Assembly (NCBI GenBank): GCA_016209635.1
Contig: JACQWC010000127.1
Span: 1-45,834 of the forward strand
Direction: 5' to 3'
From: Candidatus Rokuibacteriota bacterium
GTDB lineage: Bacteria; Methylomirabilota; Methylomirabilia; Rokubacteriales; CSP1-6
Length of the DNA: 45,834 nucleotides
Made by a program: the position numbers and the translations under genes. Shown here one piece after another: positions 7,241 to 15,831 of this stretch. Positions within the stretch are counted from its first letter, which is position 1. Each line of letters opens with the position of its first letter. A model generated the notes under the pieces. It worked only from the letters and a program-made list of their open reading frames with translations, did no database searches and had not been told where the DNA came from.

Positions 7241-8323
7241 TCACGCCGGCGGCCCGGGCTCAGGATCCAGCAGGTGGAGCTTCGCGAGATCGAGGCGCAC
7301 GGGGACCCGCTCGCCGATCTCCACCCGCCGCGTGTTCTCGACGTCCAGGAGCATCCGCTCCGCCGACTCGGTGCGCGCGCCGACGCGGAGGCGATTGCCG
7401 AGGTAGAGCACCTCCTCCACGCGCACCACGCAGTGCGCCTCCGCGCCGTGCGTGGCGATCGCGAGATCCTCGGGCCGGATCATGAGCATCCGGCGGCCGA
7501 GCGGGGGCGACGCCCGCATCTCGCCGGCCTTCGCCGAGAAGCTCCCCCACGGCAGCGCGAACCGGTACCGCCCGCCCTCCTCGGACGCGATCTCGCACGG
7601 GCAGAGGTTGGCGTGGCCGATGAAGGTCGCCACGAAGAGGTTGGCCGGGTTCTGGTAGATCTCGGGCGGCGTCCCCACCTGGACGACCCGGCCACGGTTC
7701 ATGACGACCACCCGGTCGCCCAGCGCCATCGCCTCGGTCTGGTCGTGGGTGACGTAGACGGTCGTCGTGCCGAACTCCTGGAGGAACTGGCGCAGCTCGC
7801 CGCGCAGCTCCTCGCGGATCTTCGCGTCAAGCGCGGAGAGCGGCTCGTCCATCAGGAGGATGCGCGGGTTGTAGACGATCGCCCGGGCCAGGGCCACCCG
7901 CTGCGCCTCGCCCCCGGAGATCTGGCGGATGCGCTTCTTGGCGAGCGGGCCGATGCGCACCGTGTCGAGGACCTGTCCCACCCTGGCGCGGCGCTCCGCG
8001 GGGGGCACCCGTCGGACCTTGAGGCCGAACTCGACGTTCTCCTCGACCGTCATGTTCGGGAAGAGCGCGTACGACTGGAAGACCATCCCGATGTTCCGCT
8101 TCTCGAGCGGCAGGCCCGTGACGTCGCGTCCGTCCACGACCACCTGCCCCGACGAGGGCTCGAGGAGCCCGGCGATCACGCGGAGCATGCTCGTCTTCCC
8201 GGAGCCGGAGGGCCCGAGCACCGCGGTGACCTTGCCCTCGGGCATCGCCAGGGAGATGTCCTCCATCGCCCGCGTGCCGTCCGGGTAGACGAGCGTCACG
8301 GTCCGGATCTCGATCGTCGCCAT
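7241..8323 (-). CDS. ABC transporter ATP-binding protein (PotA/UgpC type)
   Basis: A 360-residue ATPase that powers the neighbouring importer. Walker A is GPSGSGKTS, the Q-loop is VFQSYALFP, the signature is SGGEAQR and Walker B is ILLMDEPLSALD, followed by the H-loop VYVTHDQTEAM. Residues beyond about 240 form the C-terminal TOBE regulatory domain (LMIRPEDLAI ... VGARTESAERM), as in PotA, FbpC and MalK. The ATG at 8321-8323 (MATIEIRTVTL) is chosen over the longer frame because the added residues are not family-like. It is the first gene of the run ATPase, binding protein, small secreted protein, permease, permease. Confidence 0.93.
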   Translation of the reverse strand: MATIEIRTVTLVYPDGTRAMEDISLAMPEGKVTAVLGPSGSGKTSMLRVIAGLLEPSSGQVVVDGRDVTGLPLEKRNIGMVFQSYALFPNMTVEENVEFGLKVRRVPPAERRARVGQVLDTVRIGPLAKKRIRQISGGEAQRVALARAIVYNPRILLMDEPLSALDAKIREELRGELRQFLQEFGTTTVYVTHDQTEAMALGDRVVVMNRGRVVQVGTPPEIYQNPANLFVATFIGHANLCPCEIASEEGGRYRFALPWGSFSAKAGEMRASPPLGRRMLMIRPEDLAIATHGAEAHCVVRVEEVLYLGNRLRVGARTESAERMLLDVENTRRVEIGERVPVRLDLAKLHLLDPEPGPPA

Positions 8324-8371
8324 GGGAGCCAGGGGCGAGTCGCGCTTCACGGCACGGTCCTGGTACCCGCC

Positions 8372-8596
8372 CTAGAACCAGTACCAGCGCTGCGGGGCGC
8401 TGCGCGCGTCGCCGAGCGTCGGCTCCGGGGTCGTGCGCACCGTGACCACGTATCCGATCAGCGCGAGCACCGCCGAGAGCACCACGAGCCAGAACTTCCA
8501 CGTGCCGAACCCGACGTACGCGGTCGACGCCGCGACGAGCACGACCTCCATCCCGAGGAACGCCCACCACGCGAACCGGCGCAGGGAGTCGGGCAT
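8372..8596 (-). CDS. Small two-helix membrane protein
   Basis: A 74-residue protein with two predicted membrane helices (WWAFLGMEVVLVAASTAYVG and WLVVLSAVLALIGYVVTV) and a short polar tail. I do not recognise it. It starts 1 bp after the NarI-like gene stop, so it is the last gene of the molybdoenzyme operon and may be an accessory or assembly peptide of the membrane subunit. Confidence 0.65.
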   Translation of the reverse strand: MPDSLRRFAWWAFLGMEVVLVAASTAYVGFGTWKFWLVVLSAVLALIGYVVTVRTTPEPTLGDARSAPQRWYWF

Positions 8597-8597
8597 C

Positions 8598-9395
8598 TCA
8601 GCTCCTCCGCTCCCGCGGCTGGAGCAACCCCTCCATCACCGCCTGCACCTTCGCGTCCCGCACCGCCGGCTGGTGGTAGAAGATCCGCCCGAGCGGGGCG
8701 GCGAAGACGTGGATCATCCGGCTCCAGCCGAGGTACGCGAGGAAGAGGGAGGCGAGGAGGGCGTGCGCGATCCAGGAGAAGGAGTACGCGCCAGCGTAGG
8801 GCGCGCCCGCGCGCATCGCCTCGCCCAGCCAGTGGCCGAGGAGCGCCCAGCCGCGGCTCGGGTCGGGCGGCAGGTTGGCGAAGTGCATCGCCTCGGCGAC
8901 GAAGCCGGTCACCACGATCCCGAGCAGGAAGAGGGTCCCGGGCGTGTCGTTGAACTTCGCCTCCTCCGTCCCCGCCCCGAGCGCCCCCCGCCAGAGCGCG
9001 ATCGCGAGCCCCACCAGCAGCACCATCCCGGACAGGTTCAGCCCGAACTTGAGCGCGAGCCACCCCACATGGCCCGGCAGGAACGGCTCCGAGGGGAGGT
9101 ACTTCGTGAGCAGCGCGGTGAGCATGTCGAACACGAACAGGACCGAGAACCCCCACGAGATGAGCATGTGGCGCGTCCACGGCACCCGGCCGCGGAGCCG
9201 GATCCGCCGCTGGAGGACGACCTCGTCCGCGTAGGCCTCCGCGAGCGCCCCGGCGTCGAGGCTCCGGAACGGGATGAAGCGCCCCGAGGCGCCGAATATG
9301 ACGCCGATCTTGACGAACAGGTTCCGGTAGAGCCCCATGAACAGCGCACCGACGAAGAGCGGGATGAGGATCCAAAAGGCGTCCAGCAGGCTCAT
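8598..9395 (-). CDS. NarI/DsrM-like cytochrome b membrane subunit
   Basis: A 265-residue integral membrane protein with about six hydrophobic segments. Histidines inside or at the edge of helices (WTRHMLISWGF, AEAMHFANL, FSWIAHALLASL, WSRMIHVFAAPLG) are placed as heme b ligands are in nitrate reductase gamma/DsrM-like subunits. It would pass electrons between the quinone pool and the ferredoxin subunit encoded just upstream (9 bp gap). NarI-type rather than NrfD-type anchors are less common with Psr/Phs-like catalytic subunits. The direction of electron flow cannot be inferred. Confidence 0.8.
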   Translation of the reverse strand: MSLLDAFWILIPLFVGALFMGLYRNLFVKIGVIFGASGRFIPFRSLDAGALAEAYADEVVLQRRIRLRGRVPWTRHMLISWGFSVLFVFDMLTALLTKYLPSEPFLPGHVGWLALKFGLNLSGMVLLVGLAIALWRGALGAGTEEAKFNDTPGTLFLLGIVVTGFVAEAMHFANLPPDPSRGWALLGHWLGEAMRAGAPYAGAYSFSWIAHALLASLFLAYLGWSRMIHVFAAPLGRIFYHQPAVRDAKVQAVMEGLLQPRERRS

Positions 9396-9404
9396 CGAGG
9401 CCTC

Positions 9405-9917
9405 CTAGCGGATGATGATCAGCGCCGGGCCCGCCGGGCCGCCCACGCGCTCGCCGCCCTGCCGCGCCGCGATCCGCTCCAGCTCCTCCAGGTCGCCAGA
9501 GAGGATCGCCTTCGTCGGACACACTTCCTCGCACGCCCGCGGCAGCTCGGGCGGCCGGTCGCCGCAATAGGTGCACTTGGACATCTTGCCGTCGGCCCCG
9601 AACTGCGGGACGCCGAAGGGGCACGCCCAGAAGCAGAACATGCACCCCACGCACGTCCGCGCATCGACGACCACGAGCCCGTCGGTCCCCTTGGTGATGG
9701 CGCCGACCGGACAAGCCTGCATGCAGGGCGCGTTGTCGCAGTGCAGGCACGGCATCGACAGGTTCCGGGCGGTGACGTGCGGGTACGTGCCGGCCTCGAT
9801 CCTGGCGATGCGGCGCCACGAGACGGCGCCCGTCGCGTTCCAGGAGGCGCACGCCACCTCGCAGGCGTGACAGCCCGTGCACTTGTTGATCTCGAAGAGC
9901 CAGCCCTTCGTGCCCAT
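9405..9917 (-). CDS. Four-cluster 4Fe-4S ferredoxin electron-transfer subunit (DmsB/PsrB type)
   Basis: A 170-residue iron-sulfur protein. Sixteen cysteines fall into four groups: KCTGCHACEVAC (13-23), PCLHCDNAPCMQAC (57-69), TCVGCMFCFWAC (89-99) and KCTYC ... ACEEVC (115-133). These can hold four [4Fe-4S] clusters, as in DmsB, PsrB and FdhB. There is no signal peptide. It lies between the molybdenum subunit (7 bp gap) and the cytochrome b subunit (9 bp gap), so it is the electron wire of a three-subunit complex. Confidence 0.93.
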   Translation of the reverse strand: MGTKGWLFEINKCTGCHACEVACASWNATGAVSWRRIARIEAGTYPHVTARNLSMPCLHCDNAPCMQACPVGAITKGTDGLVVVDARTCVGCMFCFWACPFGVPQFGADGKMSKCTYCGDRPPELPRACEEVCPTKAILSGDLEELERIAARQGGERVGGPAGPALIIIR

Positions 9918-9924
9918 GGCCCCC

Positions 9925-12015
9925 CTACACCTTCCGGATGCGGACTTTGCACTCGTTGTAGCCGATGCCGCCCGAGATCGGGTTCACGTTGGTGTCGAGA
10001 ATCGGGTTGATGTGGCTCCCGCGCCCCTTGGCGATGCCCTGCCAGTGCCCGAACCCGTGACCGTGGCGCACGCACACGACGCCGGGGCGGACGCCCGGGC
10101 GCACCTTGGCCTGGATCCCGACCTTGCCCCGCGGCGACTCGACCTCGATCCGGTCGCCGTCCGCGATGCCCAGCCGGCGCGCGTCCTCCGTGTTCAGCTC
10201 CGCCCAGTTCTCGCCCCGGATGCGGAGCAGGATCGGGTTGTTCTGGGTCGTCAGGTTGCAGTGCGTCTCGAACTTGGTGTTGATGAGCTGGAACGGGTAC
10301 GCGGCGTCGGGGAGGACCTTGCGATCGCGGTACTCGGGGAGCGCGTTGTAGCCGTGCTTCGCGAACGATTCCGACGCGAGCTCGATCTTGCCGGTGGGCG
10401 TCGCGAAGCCGCCCTCCCGGTACTTGTGGTACCTGACCTCGCCCGACCAGAAGCCCGTCCGCTTCAGCGTCTCGAGATCGGCGGGCAGGTCCCGCACGAT
10501 GCGCCGCGCCCACTCTTCCCAGGAGTCCCAGCGGAACAGGTCGCCGTACCCCATCTTCTCGGCGATGCCGCGGACGATCTCGTACACCGGCCGCGCCTCG
10601 TGGTACGGCGCGAGCGCCGGCACGCACAGGATCGCCTCCGGCGGCATCGCGAGGCTCTGCCGCACCTCGGCGCGCTCGTAGAAGGAGGCCTCCGGGAGCA
10701 CCAGGTGACACTCGGCCGCCGTCTCGCTCATGTAGGTGTCGATCGCCACCGAGAAGTCGAGCGCCCGGAGCATCGCCAGGTACCGCTCGGTGTTGGGCTC
10801 GCTCATCGCCGGGTTGGTGCACTGGAAGAAGAGGGCCTTGACGGGGTAGGGCTTCCCCTCGAGCACGGCGTCGGGCAGGAGCTGGGTCGGGAGGTCGGGC
10901 GCCAACGGGTACCCCATCGCCACGTGGAGCGGGGGCTTGCCGATCTTCGCCTTGCGCGCCTCGGGCACGGTGACGGGCGGCTGGAGCGGCGCCCACTCTT
11001 TGAGGATGAGGTTGCCCGGACCGTCGACCTGGCCGGTGAGCGCGTTCAGGATATAGACCACTCGCGAGGCGTCGAGCCCGTTCGAGTAGTTCCCCAGCCC
11101 CTTGAAGGTCTCGATCATCGCCGGCTTCGTCCCGGCGAACTCGCGCGCCAGACGCCGGATCGTCGCCGCCTCCACCGACGTGACGCCCTGGGCCCAGTCC
11201 GCGGTGTACCCGCGCTCGACCACGTGGCGGCAGAACTCGTCGAACCCGTGCGTCCACTGTCGGCAGAACGGCTCGTCGTAGAGCTTTTCCGTGACGATCG
11301 TGTGCGCCATCGCCAGGAGGAGGGCGCCGTCGGTGCCCGGGGCGATCGGCACCCACTCGCTCGCCTTCTCCGCGGTCGCCGTCAACGCCGGATCCACCAC
11401 GACGAGCCGCGTGCCCTGCGAGAGCGCCTGGAGGAGCCCCCGGCTCTCGAAGAGGCTCTGGTTCGCCCCGAGCATGTTGATGCCGAGCAACATGATGAAC
11501 TTCGAGTGCTCGTAGTCGTGGACCGGGAACACGTGCCCGAGCACGGTGAGCGCCGCCAGGCGCCGGTCCTGCTCGCACGCGGAGGTGTGACCGTAGTAGT
11601 TCGGCGTGCCGTAGCACTCGGTCAGGAACACCTGGGCGAAGACGCTGTTCGGGTCCAGGTGCCAGAGGTAGGCGACCGCCTCCGGCCCCCACGCGGCCTT
11701 GATCTCCCCGAGCTTCCGCGCGATCAGCGTGAACGCCTCGTCCCACGTGATCCGCTGGAACTCGTTCGGTCCCAGCCGCTTCATCGGGTGCTTGAGGCGG
11801 TTCGGGTCTTTCGCGAGCACGTGGCTCGCCTCGCCCTTCACGCACCGCGACCCCCGGGTCGACGCCCGCGTGTTGCCCCGGACGTAGACGACGTCACCCC
11901 CTCTCGTGAAGACCTCCGTCGGGCAGGTCCACGGGCACACGTAGCAGATCCCCGGCGTCATCTCGGCGTCGCGGATGCGGGCGAGCGTCTCCGTCGTTCC
12001 CGCGGTCTCTCTCAT
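9925..12015 (-). CDS. Molybdopterin oxidoreductase, DMSO reductase family (Psr/Phs/Ttr-like)
   Basis: A 696-residue molybdo-bis-MGD enzyme. The N-terminal [4Fe-4S] motif is C24-x2-C27-x3-C31-x26-C58 (ICYVCPWTC ... GSRCVKG). The likely Mo ligand is Cys147 in YYGHTSACEQDRR. The C-terminal molydopterin-binding domain ends the protein (FQLINTKFETH ... NPILLRIRGENWAELN ... RHGHGFGHWQG). There is no Tat signal at the N-terminus, so the catalytic subunit may face the cytoplasm, or the true start may be missed. The substrate cannot be assigned: polysulfide, thiosulfate, tetrathionate and arsenate reductases share this build. It is followed by the ferredoxin and cytochrome b subunits and preceded at 128 bp by the Liv-type operon. 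Confidence 0.88.
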   Translation of the reverse strand: MRETAGTTETLARIRDAEMTPGICYVCPWTCPTEVFTRGGDVVYVRGNTRASTRGSRCVKGEASHVLAKDPNRLKHPMKRLGPNEFQRITWDEAFTLIARKLGEIKAAWGPEAVAYLWHLDPNSVFAQVFLTECYGTPNYYGHTSACEQDRRLAALTVLGHVFPVHDYEHSKFIMLLGINMLGANQSLFESRGLLQALSQGTRLVVVDPALTATAEKASEWVPIAPGTDGALLLAMAHTIVTEKLYDEPFCRQWTHGFDEFCRHVVERGYTADWAQGVTSVEAATIRRLAREFAGTKPAMIETFKGLGNYSNGLDASRVVYILNALTGQVDGPGNLILKEWAPLQPPVTVPEARKAKIGKPPLHVAMGYPLAPDLPTQLLPDAVLEGKPYPVKALFFQCTNPAMSEPNTERYLAMLRALDFSVAIDTYMSETAAECHLVLPEASFYERAEVRQSLAMPPEAILCVPALAPYHEARPVYEIVRGIAEKMGYGDLFRWDSWEEWARRIVRDLPADLETLKRTGFWSGEVRYHKYREGGFATPTGKIELASESFAKHGYNALPEYRDRKVLPDAAYPFQLINTKFETHCNLTTQNNPILLRIRGENWAELNTEDARRLGIADGDRIEVESPRGKVGIQAKVRPGVRPGVVCVRHGHGFGHWQGIAKGRGSHINPILDTNVNPISGGIGYNECKVRIRKV

Positions 12016-12142
12016 CGTCCCCTCCCCGGCGCCTCGCGGTGTTCACGCCCGGTCGATCGATGCGGACGTTCGGGGGGGCGGGGGCCCGGTGGGCGCGAGT
12101 GTCGTTCCGAAGCGCCGCCGGGCCCCGCCCCCCGAGCCGCGT

Positions 12143-13330
12143 CTACCTCATCCACTTGGGCGTGAACACCTCGAAGTCGCCGCCCTTGACCCAGAGCCAC
12201 GACATCTCGCGGATCAGGAAGTGGTCCGGGGCGTTGCCCTTGCCGATGTTCACCACCGGGATGAGCGACCCCTTCCAGTCGCGGATCGACTCGAGCGTGT
12301 CGACGAACCCGTCGCGCGTGATCTTCGCCGTCTCCTTCGGCATCCGGCGCAGCGCTTCGGTCACGACCTGGGCCCCGGCGTACCCCCACATGTGGATCGC
12401 GTCGGGCTCCTCCTGCGGGTAGTACTTCTTGAGCAGGCTCACGAACTGCCGCATCAGCGGGTCCGGCGAGTTCGGGCGCCGGAAGATCGTGCTGAAGTAG
12501 ACGCCCTCGACGGCCTCCTTGCCGGCCAGCTCGATGACCTTCGGGCTCTGGCCGAAGAAGACGACGACGACCGGCACCTTCCAGCCGAGCTTCTGCCGCT
12601 CGGTGAAGAAGCGCGCGGCGTGCTCGGGCGCGCAGGAGCAGAGGTGGACGTCGGGGTTCGCCGCCTTCATCTTGATGACCTGGGCGCTCACGTCCAGCTC
12701 GTTTTTCTCGTACGGCTCCTTGGCCACGAGCTTCACGCCGTACTTGTCGAGCGCCGACTCGACGCCCGCGATGTGGGTCTTCCCCGACGGGTCGTTCTGG
12801 TAGAGGAGCGACACCGTCTTGCCGCCGAGCTGCTCCTTCGCGAAGCGGACGAGATCCTGGCCCTCCGTGTGGTAGCTCGGGTAGAGGGGGAAGACGTACT
12901 TGGAGGGATACTCGAGGTTCTTCGCCGCCCCGGTGCCCGCGCCGATCAGCGGCACCTTGTTCTCGGTGATGTAGTCGATGACCGCCGCGGTCGGCGCCGA
13001 GCCGAGCGGGTTCGCGATCGCGAAGCACTTGTCGCGCTCGACGAACTCCTTCACGACGATAGTCGTCCGCGACGGGTTGTACTGGTCGTCGATCATCTTG
13101 AAGACGATCTTCCGCCCGTTGACGCCGCCCTGCTCGTTGACGTGCTTGTACCAGATGTCCGCGCCCTTCCCCATCCGGAAGTAGGTGGACTCCTTGCCCG
13201 TCATGGGCTGGTAGGAGCAGAGCAGGATCTCGCTATCGGTCACCCCGGGCGCCTGGGCCCAGGCCACCTCCGCGAGGGGGATTGCCCCCAGGACAGCGAG
13301 TGCCAGAACGATTACGGTCAGCTTACGCAT
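12143..13330 (-). CDS. Liv-type ABC transporter substrate-binding protein
   Basis: A 395-residue periplasmic binding protein (Peripla_BP_6, LivK-like). It has a Sec signal peptide (MRKLTVIVLALAVLGAIPL, cleavage near residue 25, AWA-QA). The mature start GVTDSEILLCSYQPMTGKES is the family's first strand and ligand loop. Later segments (VVKEFVERDKCFAIANPLG, VPLIGAGTG) are as in branched-chain amino acid, urea or aromatic acid binding proteins. It follows the livF-like gene by 14 bp and completes the importer. The ligand is not necessarily an amino acid; this family is widely repurposed. Confidence 0.9.
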   Translation of the reverse strand: MRKLTVIVLALAVLGAIPLAEVAWAQAPGVTDSEILLCSYQPMTGKESTYFRMGKGADIWYKHVNEQGGVNGRKIVFKMIDDQYNPSRTTIVVKEFVERDKCFAIANPLGSAPTAAVIDYITENKVPLIGAGTGAAKNLEYPSKYVFPLYPSYHTEGQDLVRFAKEQLGGKTVSLLYQNDPSGKTHIAGVESALDKYGVKLVAKEPYEKNELDVSAQVIKMKAANPDVHLCSCAPEHAARFFTERQKLGWKVPVVVVFFGQSPKVIELAGKEAVEGVYFSTIFRRPNSPDPLMRQFVSLLKKYYPQEEPDAIHMWGYAGAQVVTEALRRMPKETAKITRDGFVDTLESIRDWKGSLIPVVNIGKGNAPDHFLIREMSWLWVKGGDFEVFTPKWMR

Positions 13331-13344
13331 GCGCGCGCCCTCCC

Positions 13345-14076
13345 TTAGGTTCGACTCGTTGCCCGCTCGTCGGTCGTCTGGCGACCGAGGTACGACCGTA
13401 CCACATCGTTGCGGCCCCGCAGCTCCTCCGCGGTCCCCTCGAGCACGACGCGGCCCACGCGGAGGACGTAGGAGTAGTGGGCGATCGACAGCGCCTGGTA
13501 GGCGTTCTGCTCGACCAGGAGCACGGTGACGCCGTCGACGTTGATCGTCCGGATGATCGTGAAGATTTCCGTCACGAGCTTCGGCGCGAGTCCGAGCGAC
13601 GGCTCGTCGAGCAGCAGCACCCGGGGACGCGCCATGAGGGCCCGGCCGATCGCCAGCATCTGCTGCTCGCCCCCCGAGAGCGAGCCCCCGGGCTGCCGCG
13701 TCCGCTCGCCGAGCACCGGGAAATACCTGTAGACGCGCTCGAGGTCCGCGGTGAGGTCGCCCGTGCGGCAGTAGGCGCCCATCCGGAGATTCTCGAGGAC
13801 CGTGAGGCCGGCGAACAGGCGGCGACCCTCCGGCACCTGGACGATGCCCCGGCGCACGATCTCCTCGGGCGAGAGGCGGTCGAGGCGCGTGCCGTCGATC
13901 GTCACCGAGCCGGCCGTGGGCCGGATGAGGCCCGACACCGTGCGCAGCGCGGTCGTCTTCCCCGCGCCGTTGGCGCCGAGCAGCGCGACGATCCGCCCCT
14001 CCGACACCTTGAGCGTGACCCCCTTGAGCGCCTTGATCGGGCCGTAGCCCGCCTCGACCCCGTCGAGGCTAAGCAC
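13345..14076 (-). CDS. livF: Liv-type ABC transporter ATP-binding protein (LivF)
   Basis: A 243-residue ATPase. Walker A is GANGAGKTTALRT, the signature is LSGGEQQMLAIGRALM, Walker B is VLLLDEPSLGLAP. The SLGLAP sequence after Walker B is typical of LivF. Its start overlaps the end of livG by 8 bp. With LivG it powers the LivHM channel at the inner membrane. Confidence 0.93.
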   Translation of the reverse strand: MLSLDGVEAGYGPIKALKGVTLKVSEGRIVALLGANGAGKTTALRTVSGLIRPTAGSVTIDGTRLDRLSPEEIVRRGIVQVPEGRRLFAGLTVLENLRMGAYCRTGDLTADLERVYRYFPVLGERTRQPGGSLSGGEQQMLAIGRALMARPRVLLLDEPSLGLAPKLVTEIFTIIRTINVDGVTVLLVEQNAYQALSIAHYSYVLRVGRVVLEGTAEELRGRNDVVRSYLGRQTTDERATSRT

Positions 14077-14839
14077 CGACGGTCGCCTCGCCCAGGTATG
14101 CCTCGACCACCGCCGGGTGGTTCAGGATGTCGGTCGGCGCGCCCCGCGCGATGTTCCGGCCGAAATCCAGCACCGTCACCGCGTGACAGATGGCCGAGAC
14201 CAGGGACATGTCGTGCTCCACCACCGTGACCGTGACACCGAGCTCCCGGTTGATCCGCCGGATGATCTCGCCAATCTCGCTGGTCTCCTCCTCGTTGCAG
14301 CCGGCCACCGGCTCGTCGAGCAGGAGGAGGGACGGCTCGCTCGCGAGCGCGCGCGCCAGCTCCACCCGCTTCTGGTGGCCGAACGGCAGGTGGACGACCT
14401 GCTGCTCGAGCACCTCACCGAGCCCGAGCATCTCCGCCAGGCGCCCGGCCCGCGCCCGCATCGCCGTCTCGCGCCGGAGGCCCGACGGGAGCGAGAGCAT
14501 CACCGCCAGCGGATTCCCGATGTGGGAGTGCATGCCGATGAGGATGTTGTCGAGGGTCGAGCGCGACCGGAACAGGTTGATGTTCTGGAAGGTCCGCGCG
14601 ATCCCGAGGCGGACGACCTGGTGGGGGGAGCGCGGCCCGAGATCGTGGCCGCGGTACCGGACGGAGCCCTCGGAGTAGTCCTGGAAGCGGCTCACGCAGT
14701 TGAAGAGCGTGGTCTTGCCGGCGCCGTTCGGGCCGATCAGCCCGTAGATGCTCCCCTCGGGGACCTCGAGGTCCACCCCGTCGAGCGCGCGCAGCCCGCC
14801 GAAGTGGACGTGAACCGAGCGGACGCTCAGCGATTCCAT
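14069..14839 (-). CDS. livG: Liv-type ABC transporter ATP-binding protein (LivG)
   Basis: A 256-residue ATPase. Walker A is GPNGAGKTTLFN, followed by LivG-type RTFQNINLF. Walker B is LLLLDEPVAGCNEEET; the usual Gly/Leu after AG is Cys here. A typical signature LSGGQ is replaced by LPFGHQKRVELARAL, common in LivG. The ATG at 14837-14839 (MESLSVRSVHVHF) is chosen; it overlaps the livM end by 13 bp. It lies in the order livH-livM-livG-livF-livK. Confidence 0.92.
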   Translation of the reverse strand: MESLSVRSVHVHFGGLRALDGVDLEVPEGSIYGLIGPNGAGKTTLFNCVSRFQDYSEGSVRYRGHDLGPRSPHQVVRLGIARTFQNINLFRSRSTLDNILIGMHSHIGNPLAVMLSLPSGLRRETAMRARAGRLAEMLGLGEVLEQQVVHLPFGHQKRVELARALASEPSLLLLDEPVAGCNEEETSEIGEIIRRINRELGVTVTVVEHDMSLVSAICHAVTVLDFGRNIARGAPTDILNHPAVVEAYLGEATVGA

Positions 14840-15828
14840 CCGCTCTCCCGCTCGACGCCGAGCGGCTTCAGCGGCTCCACCGCGGCGTGCCGGCGGCCCA
14901 GGACGAGGCGGAGCCCCCGCGCGAGCACCCCCGCCACGCCGTCCGGTGCCCACACGAGGGCCCCGATGAGCGCGAGGCCGTTCAGGATGTACGCGAAGTC
15001 CCGCAGCTCACCGAGGTAGTACGGCACCAGCACGACGAACCCGCCGCCCAGGGCCGAGCCGAAGAGCGAGGCCTGGCCACCCACGACGACCGCCGTCAGG
15101 AAGTCCACCGACATCCACGCGTCGCCGAACGTCTCCGTGGACACGTAGCGGTTGTGGTGCGCGAAGAGGACGCCGCCCGCGCCGGTCATCGCCGCGCTGA
15201 TCGCGAACGCCACCGTCTTGTAGAGCCGGAGGTTGATCCCCATCGCCTCGGCGGCGCGCTCGGAGTCACGGATGGCGATGAAGGCCCGCCCGACCGCGGA
15301 GCGGACGATGCTCCACGACGCGAGCATGACGAGCGCCATGACGCCGAGGCTCACGTAATAGAAGCCGACGTCCTTCACCAGGTACCCGAGGAGGGCGTTC
15401 TTGCCGAGCTGGATCCCCTCCCGGCCCTCAAAGATCGGCCAGTTGTTGAGGATGGCGCCGACCGCGAGCGCGAACCCGAGCGTCGCGATCGCGAGGAACG
15501 CGCCGCCCAGCCGGAGGCAGATGATGCCGAGGGCGAACCCGATCACCCCGGCCACGAGCGTCCCCGCCAGGAGGCCCGGCAGCAGGGACGTGCCCAGGTG
15601 CTTCGCCATCAGCGCGGTCGTGTAGGCGCCGATCGCGAAGAACCCGCCGTGGCCGACGGTCACGAGGCCGGTGTAGCCGGTGAGGAGGTTCACGCCCACC
15701 GCCGCGATGACGTAGGTGAAGGTGAAGCCGAGCAGGCTCGCGTAGAAGCTGGGGATCAGGGCCGGCAGCAGGACGAGGATCGCGAAGGCCAGCGCGGTGA
15801 GGCCGATCTGCCACCCGCGCTCGGACAC
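14827..15828 (-). CDS. livM: Liv-type ABC transporter permease (LivM)
   Basis: A 333-residue inner-membrane permease with about nine hydrophobic segments. The LivM hallmarks are GYTGLVTVGHGGFFAIGAYTTA near the N-terminus and IRDSERAAEAMGINLRLYK, the ATPase-coupling loop. It starts 3 bp after livH ends and overlaps livG, so expression is coupled. It pairs with LivH to form the channel. Confidence 0.92.
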   Translation of the reverse strand: MSERGWQIGLTALAFAILVLLPALIPSFYASLLGFTFTYVIAAVGVNLLTGYTGLVTVGHGGFFAIGAYTTALMAKHLGTSLLPGLLAGTLVAGVIGFALGIICLRLGGAFLAIATLGFALAVGAILNNWPIFEGREGIQLGKNALLGYLVKDVGFYYVSLGVMALVMLASWSIVRSAVGRAFIAIRDSERAAEAMGINLRLYKTVAFAISAAMTGAGGVLFAHHNRYVSTETFGDAWMSVDFLTAVVVGGQASLFGSALGGGFVVLVPYYLGELRDFAYILNGLALIGALVWAPDGVAGVLARGLRLVLGRRHAAVEPLKPLGVERESGWNR

Positions 15829-15831
15829 GCC

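Noticed and set aside
9877..12165. 762-codon plus-strand open frame opposite the molybdoenzyme
   Set aside because: Antisense shadow: no domains, Arg/Val/Gly/Glu-rich, fully covered by a firmly identified minus-strand gene. The same applies to plus-strand frames at 14887-16941, 17186-19219, 19296-21794 and 30733-34392.
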